Positions 53,173 through 60,710 of a DNA stretch of 64,000 bases are shown here, one piece after another. The DNA lies in contig CAZPIO010000019.1 in the NCBI GenBank assembly GCA_964586235.1, positions 1-64,000 on the forward strand, read 5' to 3'. This DNA is from JAUCQB01 sp964586235. GTDB taxonomy: Bacteria > Planctomycetota > Phycisphaerae > UBA1845 > PWPN01. Numbering within the stretch: position 1 is the stretch's first letter; each line of letters opens with the position of its first letter. Made by a program: the position numbers and the translations under genes. The notes below the pieces were generated by a model. The model was not told the DNA's origin. It did not search any database and saw only the letters and a program-made list of their open reading frames with translations.

Positions 53173-54177
53173 ATGAACGCAATCGCGAAACGCCCAGGGA
53201 ACGACTTGGGTACTGACCACATGTGTGGCACCGGGGGCGGTGGGGGTGATAGTGAAGCCGAGCCCTCTCCTCGCGCCCGGCTGGCCGTCTCGATCAGGGA
53301 TAGCCTACAGCGCCTGGCCGGCGTACTCGATGAGCAGCAGGCTTCGGATGAGTTCCGCCGCTGGCTGGACATGATGGCCCGTTTCCATAAGTACAGTTGG
53401 GGCAATTGTTTGTTGATTGCGACGGCCATGCCGGATGCGACGCTTGTTGCCGGGTTCACAACCTGGAAAAAGCTCGGTCGGTCGGTCCGCAAGGGCGAGA
53501 AGGCGATCCGCATCTTCGCGCCGTGCCCGGTGCGGCGCCGCCGCCCGGAGATGGCTGCTGAGGTGGGGGACAAGGATGAGGAAGTGCCAGCCGTCTACTT
53601 CAAGGTGGCGTGTGTGTTCGACGTGTCGCAGACCGAGGGGACCGAGCTGTCCGAGTTCGACGTTCCGGAGGTCCGGGCGGACGCGGGACACATGCTGCGG
53701 GCCGCCGACCAGGTGGCCGCCGGCCGGGGGATCACTGTGAAGTACTCATCGCTGGGCCAGGGGCATTACGGAGTCAGCCGTGGCGGCACGGTCGAGATCG
53801 ATCCGTCCCACTCGACGGGCCAACAGGTGAAAACACTTTTCCATGAGGTCGCTCATGAACGCCTCCATCAAGCGCCCGACGGCAAGCGTAGCCCGGATAT
53901 CACCCGCAGCGCTGCCGAGCTTGAGGCCGAGGCTGTCGCCTATGTCGTGTGCCGGCATTTCGGTCTCGACGTCGAGCTTCGTGCCGGCCGGTACATCACC
54001 ATGTGGGGCGGCGACAGCAAGGCCTTGGCGGGCAGCCTGTCGCGCATCAGCGAGGCGGCGAAGGGACTGATTGAGGAGATGGAGGCGGTCATCACTAGCG
54101 ATGATAGGCGACTCATTACCGAATCGCGCGTTGCTGCCGGACTGCCCTGCGGGAAAGGGATCCGCCAAGCGGCGTGA
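53173..54177 (+). CDS. ArdC-like anti-restriction/zincin protein
   Basis: 334 aa from ATG 53173 after GGAGGTATGAACC. Residues 60-170 match the ArdC/DUF1738 N-terminal domain: the segment KYSWGNCLLIATAMPDATLV, then WKKLGRSVRKGEKAIRIF, and a longish AVYFKVACVFDVSQTEG. Near 222 lies the zincin motif KTLFHEVAHERLHQ. In plasmid ArdC proteins the first domain binds single-stranded DNA and protects incoming DNA from restriction. It is common on conjugative elements, in line with the RadC and DUF932 genes here. Length is typical. Confidence 0.8.
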   Translation: MNAIAKRPGNDLGTDHMCGTGGGGGDSEAEPSPRARLAVSIRDSLQRLAGVLDEQQASDEFRRWLDMMARFHKYSWGNCLLIATAMPDATLVAGFTTWKKLGRSVRKGEKAIRIFAPCPVRRRRPEMAAEVGDKDEEVPAVYFKVACVFDVSQTEGTELSEFDVPEVRADAGHMLRAADQVAAGRGITVKYSSLGQGHYGVSRGGTVEIDPSHSTGQQVKTLFHEVAHERLHQAPDGKRSPDITRSAAELEAEAVAYVVCRHFGLDVELRAGRYITMWGGDSKALAGSLSRISEAAKGLIEEMEAVITSDDRRLITESRVAAGLPCGKGIRQAA

Positions 54178-54241
54178 GCAACGGGCACAAACCCTTGTGC
54201 TGCAAACGCAGCATCCAAACTCCGGTGAAGTCCATATTCTC

Positions 54242-55168
54242 TCAGCCAACTCCGCCTTCAACCAGCCGATCGGCCATGGAGATGATCAGTTCGCGATGAG
54301 CAAGCTTGTTCCGCCAGTCTAGTGGAATACCGTCGTCGCCGTAGTACGCCCCGGCGAGCTGCCCGTAGACCGCGCCGGTGGTATCGGCATCGTCGCCCAG
54401 GTTCACCGCCAGCAGGCAGCCTTCGCGAAACGAACTGCTCCGGTCGAATGCCCAGAGAGCCGCCTCCAGCGACCGAGTCACATGGCCGGTGCCTTTGATC
54501 AACGGCGGTTCTCGGTCACGAAACGATCCCGCGGCCACCTCATCGATCTCCGGACAGAGCGGGTGCCCTTCCCAGTAACCCGGCACGGGGCAGTATCTCG
54601 GCGAGGTCAGCAGCTCCTTGGTTGCCCCTTGAACGGCCCCGACGATGAGAGCGGCCAGGTAACGGCAGGCATCGACGCACGGCCGGGCACCATGCGTGGT
54701 CCGTGAGCTCTCCCCAGCCCGCTCAATCGCCTCGACCGGGTTGTTCGCGAAGAACAGCGGCACCGGGGCCAACCGCATGATGGACCCGTTCCCGGCGGAC
54801 CTCTCGTTCTCTGAGCCGCAATAGGGTTGACCCGTTTGCTCGAAGCGACGTAGCGCTGAGCTGGTTGTGGTGCCGATATCGAAGCACTCACCGGTGCTGC
54901 TCAAGTGCCCATCCCGCCACCATCGCACGTAACGCCGCAACCGGTCGACCGGGTCAAAGCCGCGGCACTCGATCAGGCTCTCGGCCAGGCACAAGGCCAT
55001 GGAGGTGTCGTCCGTCCACTGGCCGGGTTTCAAACAGAACGGCCCGCCGCCGACCATGTCGTCAATCGGTTCGAAATCGCCCGGCCGGTTGAACTCCAGT
55101 GTGGTGCCCACGGCATCACCGGTGGCAAGCCCAAGCAGGCTGCCGCGGATGCGACTGATACGATCCAC
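54242..55168 (-). CDS. ADP-ribosylglycohydrolase (DraG-type)
   Basis: 308 aa. The family motifs are all visible: IRGSLLGLATGDAVGTTLEF at the N-terminus, WTDDTSMALCLAESL near residue 52, and LAVNLGDDADTTGAVYGQL near 250. The paired Asp residues bind the two metal ions that hydrolyse ADP-ribose from proteins or nucleic acid. It follows the phosphatase gene by 12 nt on the same strand, so the two form an operon. Together they match the ARG and rhodanese/phosphatase partners that give the ARPP family its name; an ARPP-1-like gene lies at the window's left edge. Confidence 0.88.
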   Translation of the reverse strand: MDRISRIRGSLLGLATGDAVGTTLEFNRPGDFEPIDDMVGGGPFCLKPGQWTDDTSMALCLAESLIECRGFDPVDRLRRYVRWWRDGHLSSTGECFDIGTTTSSALRRFEQTGQPYCGSENERSAGNGSIMRLAPVPLFFANNPVEAIERAGESSRTTHGARPCVDACRYLAALIVGAVQGATKELLTSPRYCPVPGYWEGHPLCPEIDEVAAGSFRDREPPLIKGTGHVTRSLEAALWAFDRSSSFREGCLLAVNLGDDADTTGAVYGQLAGAYYGDDGIPLDWRNKLAHRELIISMADRLVEGGVG

Positions 55169-55180
55169 AGGAACACCTCC

Positions 55181-55735
55181 TTACTGGTCGGTTTCGTGAC
55201 CGAGGCTCGCCCAATTGAGCACGAAGCTCCGTTGTTGCTGCGTCTGCGGAGAGGGTTGTGCGTGGAGGTACGGGTCGTGTGAGCGTAGCTCCGTGAGCCG
55301 CTCGATGGCTTCGGCTCCTGACAGACCGTGTCTGACCAGCCAGCAACCAATCACGGTTCCGGTCCGGCCATGACCGCCCCAGCAATGGACGTACACGGGC
55401 ATCTTCGCGGCGATTGTCGCGTCGATGGCGTCAAGAGTGGCCCGCATTTCCGTCGTGGTGGGTATGCTGCAATCGGGAATCGGGTATCGAAAACAGCGGA
55501 CGAAGACTCCTCTTTCAGCGGCCATCTGGACAAGAAGATGTTCATAAGGCACGAATGGTTTTTCATCGAGGTTGGTCTCATCGGCCTCCATCAGGTTGAC
55601 CACGCAGCGGATTCCAGTGGCCAGCAGGGCTTCAATCTTGCGCCGTTGTTCCGATGGATCGAGATCACCGGGATAGCATCCGGCCAGCAGGACCGGAGGC
55701 TCAACCCACCAGGATTTGGCGAACGGCGGCCACAT
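55181..55735 (-). CDS. dual-specificity (DSP/PTP-like) phosphatase
   Basis: 184 aa. The catalytic P-loop is VYVHCWGGHGRTGTVIGCW near residue 114 (HCxxGxxRT with nucleophilic Cys and Arg). An upstream general acid Asp is likely in CFRYPIPDCSIP near 88. No transmembrane segment. It lies immediately before the ADP-ribosylglycohydrolase gene (12 nt). It is a cysteine phosphatase of the rhodanese-phosphatase superfamily and would work with the glycohydrolase on ADP-ribosylated or phosphorylated substrates. Confidence 0.85.
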   Translation of the reverse strand: MWPPFAKSWWVEPPVLLAGCYPGDLDPSEQRRKIEALLATGIRCVVNLMEADETNLDEKPFVPYEHLLVQMAAERGVFVRCFRYPIPDCSIPTTTEMRATLDAIDATIAAKMPVYVHCWGGHGRTGTVIGCWLVRHGLSGAEAIERLTELRSHDPYLHAQPSPQTQQQRSFVLNWASLGHETDQ

Positions 55736-55902
55736 CGCGGACCACTCCCGTACAACGATTCAAGCCGGGTGCACTCCGGCCCAAGGGGCATGATAACGCC
55801 TGTCTGCCCCGTGGAAACCCTGTCTCCATGAATTGGCAGCCCCCCTTGCGCCCGCGCCCCCTCCGCGCTATGCTGGCTGGGTGGTGACAAGGGAGGTGTC
55901 TG

Positions 55903-56193
55903 ATGACGACGCTGTTGAGAAAGCTGCTCATTCTGGCGGTGGTCGGAGCGGTGCTGGTTCTGGCGAGCATTTACGAGGTGGTGCGGTGGCTGACACACCT
56001 GGGTGTGCCTGAGATGGCGGGTCGGGTGTCGGAGCGTTACCTCACTGGCACCACGATCGCGGTCGTGCTGGCTCTGGTTTTTCTGCTGAGATCAGATCGA
56101 CCGGTTCGGCGTCGGTATGACGAACCAGAAGAGCCGCCATGCTGGCGGTGCGGGCCGGGGCCTCGGCGGTACCACAACTGGTGGAGGAGGTAA
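55903..56193 (+). CDS. small two-helix membrane protein, paralogue of 36172
   Basis: 96 aa from ATG 55903 after AAGGGAGGTGTCTG. Hydrophobic segments are LLILAVVGAVLVLASI near residues 8-23 and TTIAVVLALVFLLR near 49-62. The linker contains a YLTGTT.AV motif identical in pattern to the 36172 protein. A basic/aromatic Arg-Tyr-rich tail follows (PPCWRCGPGPRRYHN, then WWRR). Inner-membrane location likely. Divergent from the phosphatase gene. Function unknown. Confidence 0.65.
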   Translation: MTTLLRKLLILAVVGAVLVLASIYEVVRWLTHLGVPEMAGRVSERYLTGTTIAVVLALVFLLRSDRPVRRRYDEPEEPPCWRCGPGPRRYHNWWRR

Positions 56194-56224
56194 TGAGAGT
56201 GATGGTCAGAGCTGAGCAGTTGCC

Positions 56225-56500
56225 TCACTCCAGATCCGGCAACTGTTCGCGCGGAAGCAGGATTCCGATAGAGCGTGATTGCCCTGGTATGCGAGCGATC
56301 AGACCTCGCCGTTCAAGCGTCATGATCGATTGATGGGCGGACGGCGGGGAGATTTCGAAGTATGCCGCGATGTCGGCCTCGGCCGGCGGGTACTTGTGGA
56401 TCTTGGTGTAGTAGTAGATGAACGCGAGCATCTGGCCCTGCCGGGCGGTGTAGGAGGGCTCGTCGGTTTTGAGGTCACGACGGTCGCCGGTTTTCTTCAT
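56225..56500 (-). CDS. LexA-like winged-helix protein without peptidase domain
   Basis: 91 aa. TARQGQMLAFIYYYTKIHKY, then PPAEADIAAYFEISPPSAHQ and LERRGLIARIPGQSRSI, matches the LexA DNA-binding domain (wHTH). The C-terminal autocleavage domain is absent, so it is not an SOS repressor by itself and may be a stand-alone regulator. Transcribed away from the 56568 gene, so it could regulate it or itself. Confidence 0.72.
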   Translation of the reverse strand: MKKTGDRRDLKTDEPSYTARQGQMLAFIYYYTKIHKYPPAEADIAAYFEISPPSAHQSIMTLERRGLIARIPGQSRSIGILLPREQLPDLE

Positions 56501-56567
56501 GGTGCAGGCATTCTATCATGTCCGTGGCCAGCTCTCATCAGTCATCGGTGCGCTGGAGCGGAAGATC

Positions 56568-56981
56568 ATGAAGATGATTCCCGGTTTGTATCAGCTCCGA
56601 ATCCGCCTGAGACGGCCGCGAACCATCCGTGTCGGAGCCCTGGGCGGGCATACTCTGCCTGCCGGCTGGTACGTCTACACCGGCTCGGCCAGGAACGGAC
56701 TGGCTCAGCGGGTCAGCAGGCATCTGCGACACGTCAAGCGAAAGCACTGGCACATCGACTACCTGCTGGCGGTGACGGATGAGGTGGAAGCGTTCATCTT
56801 GTTAGGCGAGCAGTTGACTGAGTGCCAGTTGCACGCGCGGTTGCAGGGTGGCCGGATCTTGATTCCCGGGTTCGGGGCGTCAGACTGCCGTTATGAATCA
56901 CACTTGGCGTGGTTCAATAGACAGCCGGAAATCGCGCTCACATCGTGGCATCAATTCGTCCGGGATTGTCTTCCGCATTGA
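56568..56981 (+). CDS. DUF123 / GIY-YIG-type nuclease-like protein
   Basis: 137 aa from ATG 56568 (an ATG six bases later is possible). The core GGHTLPAGWYVYTGSARNGL, then RVSRHLRHVKRKHWHIDYLL, resembles the DUF123 family, related to GIY-YIG nucleases: a Y-x-Y-T-G-S-A core, HWHIDYL, and the Cys/Glu-containing tail ESHLAWF. Members occur beside endonuclease III homologues, but the HhH gene here is 6 kb away. Its actual activity is unknown. Confidence 0.72.
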   Translation: MKMIPGLYQLRIRLRRPRTIRVGALGGHTLPAGWYVYTGSARNGLAQRVSRHLRHVKRKHWHIDYLLAVTDEVEAFILLGEQLTECQLHARLQGGRILIPGFGASDCRYESHLAWFNRQPEIALTSWHQFVRDCLPH

Positions 56982-57094
56982 AAAGAATGATACGCAGCCC
57001 TTCCTGCCAAGCTTGTCCGTCTTCACCGCTAGAGTCTCAAGCGAATGCCGCAGATTCCCGCTGCGTTGTCCGAACCCGCCTTGACGAGATTCTA

Positions 57095-58249
57095 CTATCG
57101 TGTCTCAAGCAGATTCTGTTTACAGTACTTCGCGTGTACACCATGGCGTTCGCAAATCTGGAGAAATGGAGCGATGAGCTCGGCTTTCGCAACCGGCCAC
57201 GGAAGGCGCCAGCTTCCGCCGTGGAAGTCGAGTTTGTTCGGCGAAGCCATGGCTTCGTACGCGAGTTTTACAGCCAGCATGGGGCCTGACAGCATGCGTC
57301 CAAGCGGCTTGCAGACCTTGACCGGAGAATAGACGATATGTTCCGCGTGCACTTCGGCCGCCAAGGCAACCAGATGCTCCAGATCGTCGGGCGTCTGAGC
57401 CTCCGGCGGGCCAAAGCTGCCCAGTGACAAACCTGATGGCAGCGGCGATCGCGGAAACAGCGGATCGATCCGGATGACGACCGGGATGCCCGCCGCGCGG
57501 AGGGATCGGAGTGCCTCAACACGGCTCGCGACCGACGGGGCACAGGGCTCATAGGCCACCCGAGCCTCCTCACGCCAGAACGCCAAGCTCACTTCGACAA
57601 GAAAACTCGGCAGGCAGGTCTTACGCAATCCAGCGGCCCGCGAATGATCGTCGGGCAGCGACATCAGCGCCCCAAACAGATCAAGGTAGCCACGAGTAAC
57701 CGGAAGTGCCGGGTTCTTCGTCAGGATGGTCACAGTTGTGAATCGCCTGCGGTGGGCGAGGATCTGCTCCAGCACATATCGTGTGTGTGCGTGTCGTTCC
57801 TCCAAAGGTTGGAAAGGATCGGTGGAATTGGAGAGATGGACCGGGGCCGACGGGACGTCGTAGTCCTCCAGGTCAGCCATGTCCCGATCGACGGCCGTAT
57901 TGAACCGCTGCTTGTTGTGCTCGCCTTCACGCACGTAACCGGCAGCGTAGCAGTAGACGCACCTGTGTGCACAGCCCGTGTAGACATTAACGCAGTAGCG
58001 GTGGCCGGTCGGGAACTCAGTCTGGTAGGCGAATGGGCAGTACCATCTGACCGCTCGCGGCCTTGTGGGCAAGAGCGTTTTTGGGGGAGCTTCGTCTTCG
58101 GATTGTGACGGTCTTCTGCGCGAATGGGGCAGAAAATACAGTGCCAGCGCGGCTTGGTCACGAGGGGCCAGGCCGCCCCAGACGGGTTTGTATTTCGGAT
58201 CAACCCGATCTGACAGTTCGAGTCCCAGCCTGAATTGCTCTTCTCTCAC
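57095..58249 (-). CDS. radical SAM protein (SplB-like / Rv2578c type)
   Basis: 384 aa. The iron-sulfur motif CxxxCxxC is in the segment around residues 90-100 (YTGCAHRCVYCYAAGYVRE). It also has FQPLEERHAHTRYVLEQIL, a conserved PFQP-type sequence, and a later RVEALRSLRAAGIPVVIRID, typical of this family. It would use AdoMet radical chemistry, SplB-like for DNA lesions or an unassigned substrate. The minus-strand start at 58249 is divergent from the RadC-like gene. Full length for the family. The substrate is not known. Confidence 0.8.
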   Translation of the reverse strand: MREEQFRLGLELSDRVDPKYKPVWGGLAPRDQAALALYFLPHSRRRPSQSEDEAPPKTLLPTRPRAVRWYCPFAYQTEFPTGHRYCVNVYTGCAHRCVYCYAAGYVREGEHNKQRFNTAVDRDMADLEDYDVPSAPVHLSNSTDPFQPLEERHAHTRYVLEQILAHRRRFTTVTILTKNPALPVTRGYLDLFGALMSLPDDHSRAAGLRKTCLPSFLVEVSLAFWREEARVAYEPCAPSVASRVEALRSLRAAGIPVVIRIDPLFPRSPLPSGLSLGSFGPPEAQTPDDLEHLVALAAEVHAEHIVYSPVKVCKPLGRMLSGPMLAVKLAYEAMASPNKLDFHGGSWRLPWPVAKAELIAPFLQICERHGVHAKYCKQNLLETR

Positions 58250-58347
58250 GTGCTACTCTCATCTTCCATCATACGATTCATATACGGCGCGACCTTTCCC
58301 AGTCAAGCGGCCCAACGAAGCGTTTTACGCTATCCTGCTCGGGGCAA

Positions 58348-58379
58348 GGTTGGTGCCCTTACTGGCGTGGGCACCAACC
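58348..58379. promoter_or_regulatory. hairpin between divergent genes, perfect 11-bp stem and 10-nt loop
   Basis: GGTTGGTGCCC pairs perfectly with GGGCACCAACC around a 10-nt loop. It lies 43 nt before the ATG at 58423 and 99 nt before the minus-strand radical SAM start. Both genes diverge from it, so it is not a terminator. It is an operator or RNA leader element. Confidence 0.65.
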
Positions 58380-58422
58380 CACGGAGGGGACTGAAACGAA
58401 ACGAACCAACAAAACACATCAG

Positions 58423-58899
58423 GTGTATGAACTCATCGTAAATGCCCGCCGGCTTCGCGACGGCTCGCTTCCGACACTTACCAGTCCCGCAGAAGTCGTC
58501 CAATGCTTCGCGGATCTCGAGTCGTGTGACCGGGAGACACTCTGCATCGCTTGCCTCGATGCCCGCAGTCAACTGATCGGCCGCCACACGGCGTTTCTTG
58601 GAACGACGGATAGCGTGTTCATAAACCCTCGCGAAATCCTGCGGACGGCGCTTCTCGCCATGGCAACCCGCATTATCGTGGTTCATAACCATCCATCCGG
58701 CATCCCGACGCCAAGCATGGAAGACATCGCTACGACGCAGCGGCTTGAGAAGGCCTGCGGTACCGTGGGGATCGAGCTTCTGGACCATGTCATCATCGGC
58801 CACGATGGGCGTTTCTGGAGCTGGGCCAACGACGAACGGCCGGCGGAGACCTCCGTCTGTGCCGACGCTCCGCCCCGCCGTGATGGGAAGCGGAGGTGA
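58423..58899 (+). CDS. radC: RadC-like JAB/MPN-domain protein
   Basis: 158 aa. The JAB/MPN zinc site is visible as ATRIIVVHNHPSGIPTPSMED near residue 85 (HxHPSG...D). The N-terminus lacks the helix-hairpin-helix domain of full RadC, so this is the short mobile-element form seen near ArdC and DUF932 genes. A GTG three bases upstream is an alternative start. Its stop overlaps the next small gene (ATGA). Exact biochemical function of the short RadC proteins is not established. Confidence 0.85.
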   Translation: MYELIVNARRLRDGSLPTLTSPAEVVQCFADLESCDRETLCIACLDARSQLIGRHTAFLGTTDSVFINPREILRTALLAMATRIIVVHNHPSGIPTPSMEDIATTQRLEKACGTVGIELLDHVIIGHDGRFWSWANDERPAETSVCADAPPRRDGKRR

Positions 58900-59135
58900 T
58901 GACGATGACCGAAACCATGCCCGATGCATCCTCGATGCTGGCCGGTCACCATGCAGACCTGTGGATGCCCATCACCACGCCGGGCGAAGAGAAAGCCGAC
59001 CCGTCGCCCGATCTCGCCCAACAGGACGACGACTTGGCCGCCGAGCTGGTCCGTCTGATTCGCACTCACCCTACCGTCCGCCGGGCGGTGCTGGAAGTGG
59101 TGATGAGTTGTCCGAATGTGATGAGAGAAATCTGA
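58896..59135 (+). CDS. small hypothetical protein
   Basis: 79 aa from ATG 58896 overlapping the RadC-like stop; an ATG nine bases later is another choice. Acidic middle followed by a helix (LAAELVRLIRTHPTVRRAVL). No motif. Probably co-translated with the RadC-like protein. Family unknown. Confidence 0.5.
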   Translation: MMTMTETMPDASSMLAGHHADLWMPITTPGEEKADPSPDLAQQDDDLAAELVRLIRTHPTVRRAVLEVVMSCPNVMREI

Positions 59136-59334
59136 GCACCCGGCGGGCCAGTCCAGGACAAGACCTGGCCAGGTGTCGGGATTCTCGCGGCTCGTCAATT
59201 CTGACTTGGAGACGCTTCGCAATGTCTTCCTGGTGTGTCAGGAACACGTCTCGTCGATTTCATGTCACCGTGACCGAGATCATATTCCATGTCCGCTGAC
59301 CGATCAGCCAGGAAAAGGTTAGAGTCGAACATCC

Positions 59335-59586
59335 TCAAAAACCGACCTCTTCCCTTCTCCTCATCGCTTTCTCGAATTCACCCAGGTAGTCATCTATCAG
59401 ATCCTGCGCGAGGTCTGGCTGACTTTGAACTCTTGTGAACAGGTCACCCAGAGGCATGCGACCATCACCATAGTCGGGTATTCGAATCTTGAATCCAAAG
59501 CCATCGGGGGTTGTCTCCCACGCCGGATGGTTGTCCCAGATTCTTGACGCAATCTGCTCCATGAACAGCTTCTCGTTTCGCTTCAT
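59335..59586 (-). CDS. small hypothetical protein
   Basis: 83 aa from ATG 59586, which has AAAGGAG upstream on the minus strand. Starts MKRNEKLFMEQIASRIWDNH and is helical with an acidic C-terminus. No motif. A stem-loop (GGCAGCC, 59629-59635, with GGCTGCC, 59641-59647) lies in its leader. Alone on this strand. Function unknown. Confidence 0.55.
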   Translation of the reverse strand: MKRNEKLFMEQIASRIWDNHPAWETTPDGFGFKIRIPDYGDGRMPLGDLFTRVQSQPDLAQDLIDDYLGEFEKAMRRREEVGF

Positions 59587-59622
59587 TTTTGATACTCCTT
59601 TCGCCAATGCGGCCTGACAGAG

Positions 59623-59877
59623 TCAACGGGCAGCCCCGACGGCTGCCTCTCCACTAAACAACTGGCAGAAAGGTTTCCGGAAAAACGGCTTTCCCCGCAA
59701 GGATGGCCTCTGAGGAGTGGTCACACAGGCTGGCACCGCTTTGAGCAGGCGGATGGTTTCCGGCAACTGGGTGTATGGGGCACAGTCGTCAGGTGATTCC
59801 GAGAGCCTGATGACTTCTCGGCGGACAGCGTTCGCGTCAGGGTCCCATAGACGCGTCCGCGTCGCCGAAGTCAGCAA
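59623..59877 (-). CDS. doubtful small frame
   Basis: 84 aa open frame with no family, no clear ribosome binding site and overlap with the stem-loop of the 59335 gene's leader. Listed only because it fills part of the gap. It is probably not a gene. Confidence 0.15.
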   Translation of the reverse strand: MLTSATRTRLWDPDANAVRREVIRLSESPDDCAPYTQLPETIRLLKAVPACVTTPQRPSLRGKPFFRKPFCQLFSGEAAVGAAR

Positions 59878-60335
59878 CGACCAGGCGGCACTCGTCCTAT
59901 AGGGGCAGTTATGTGGCGCTGAGCTATGGGGCTAACCACCGGCCTACGTCTCCGGTGATCGGCTGCCGCCAACCAAATCGGCCACGTTTGTCGCCCCGAC
60001 GATCGTGCGTGCGAACTCGATGCCCTGTTCTTCAGTGGCGACCCTCGTGACATCGGCCAAACGCGAGGGCTGTTGGTGATTCTGACACGTTCGGAAGTCA
60101 ACACCTCATGCCAGACCACTGGATTCTCATCCGAGCCACCAAGAAGACTGCTGCGGCATGGACTTCCCTGGAAAGCCTTGGTAGGCTAGAAGGTCACAAT
60201 TCTTCCTGCTTTGCTATTGTCCACAGAAACACCAGGAGGAGTTGCCAAGAAAGGTGGAGAACACTCGCGTGGAGGCCTAACGAAGGTTGGCCCATAGGCA
60301 CGCAGCCTAAACCTAAGCATTATAAGGAGTTCCAG
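59878..60335. other. intergenic region before the DUF3467 gene
   Basis: About 460 bp with no credible gene and no strong hairpin. An open frame from 60108 runs into the DUF3467 gene but has no good start before 60336. It presumably contains the promoter of the 60336-64000 unit. Confidence 0.4.
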
Positions 60336-60710
60336 ATGCCCGCTGAAAACGAGAACGTCTTGGATGGGGACGAGCAGGTCCAACAGCAGGCCCAGGCCCA
60401 AACAGGCAGGCGCCAGATCCGCCTCAGAGTGGATGAGCGGACTGTGAAGACCTCATATGCGAACGCCTTTCGCACGCATGCCTCGCTGGATGAGGTCATC
60501 CTCGATCTCGGGTTGAATATGCCAAATCCGGTTACCCAAGGGCAAGAACGAGCCGACATGGTTTTTCAGGTGAACGACCGTGTAATCATGAACTTCCACT
60601 CGGCCAAGCGTCTGGCAATTGCCCTCGGTCAGATCATTCGGCGATATGAGGAGCAATTCGGCGAATTGAAGCTCAATCCTGACGAACGGCGAAAGGATGC
60701 TGCTAAGTGA
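60336..60710 (+). CDS. DUF3467 protein
   Basis: 124 aa from ATG 60336 after TAAGGAGTTCCAG. RQIRLRVDERTVKTSYANAF, then MVFQVNDRVIMNFHSAKRLA and a helical end, is the DUF3467 pattern. A Gln-rich spacer lies near the N-terminus (VQQQAQAQTGR). The family's role is unknown. Its last 14 bp overlap the next gene's start, so it belongs to the same operon as the HlyD-like adaptor and the M50 peptidase. Confidence 0.7.
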   Translation: MPAENENVLDGDEQVQQQAQAQTGRRQIRLRVDERTVKTSYANAFRTHASLDEVILDLGLNMPNPVTQGQERADMVFQVNDRVIMNFHSAKRLAIALGQIIRRYEEQFGELKLNPDERRKDAAK

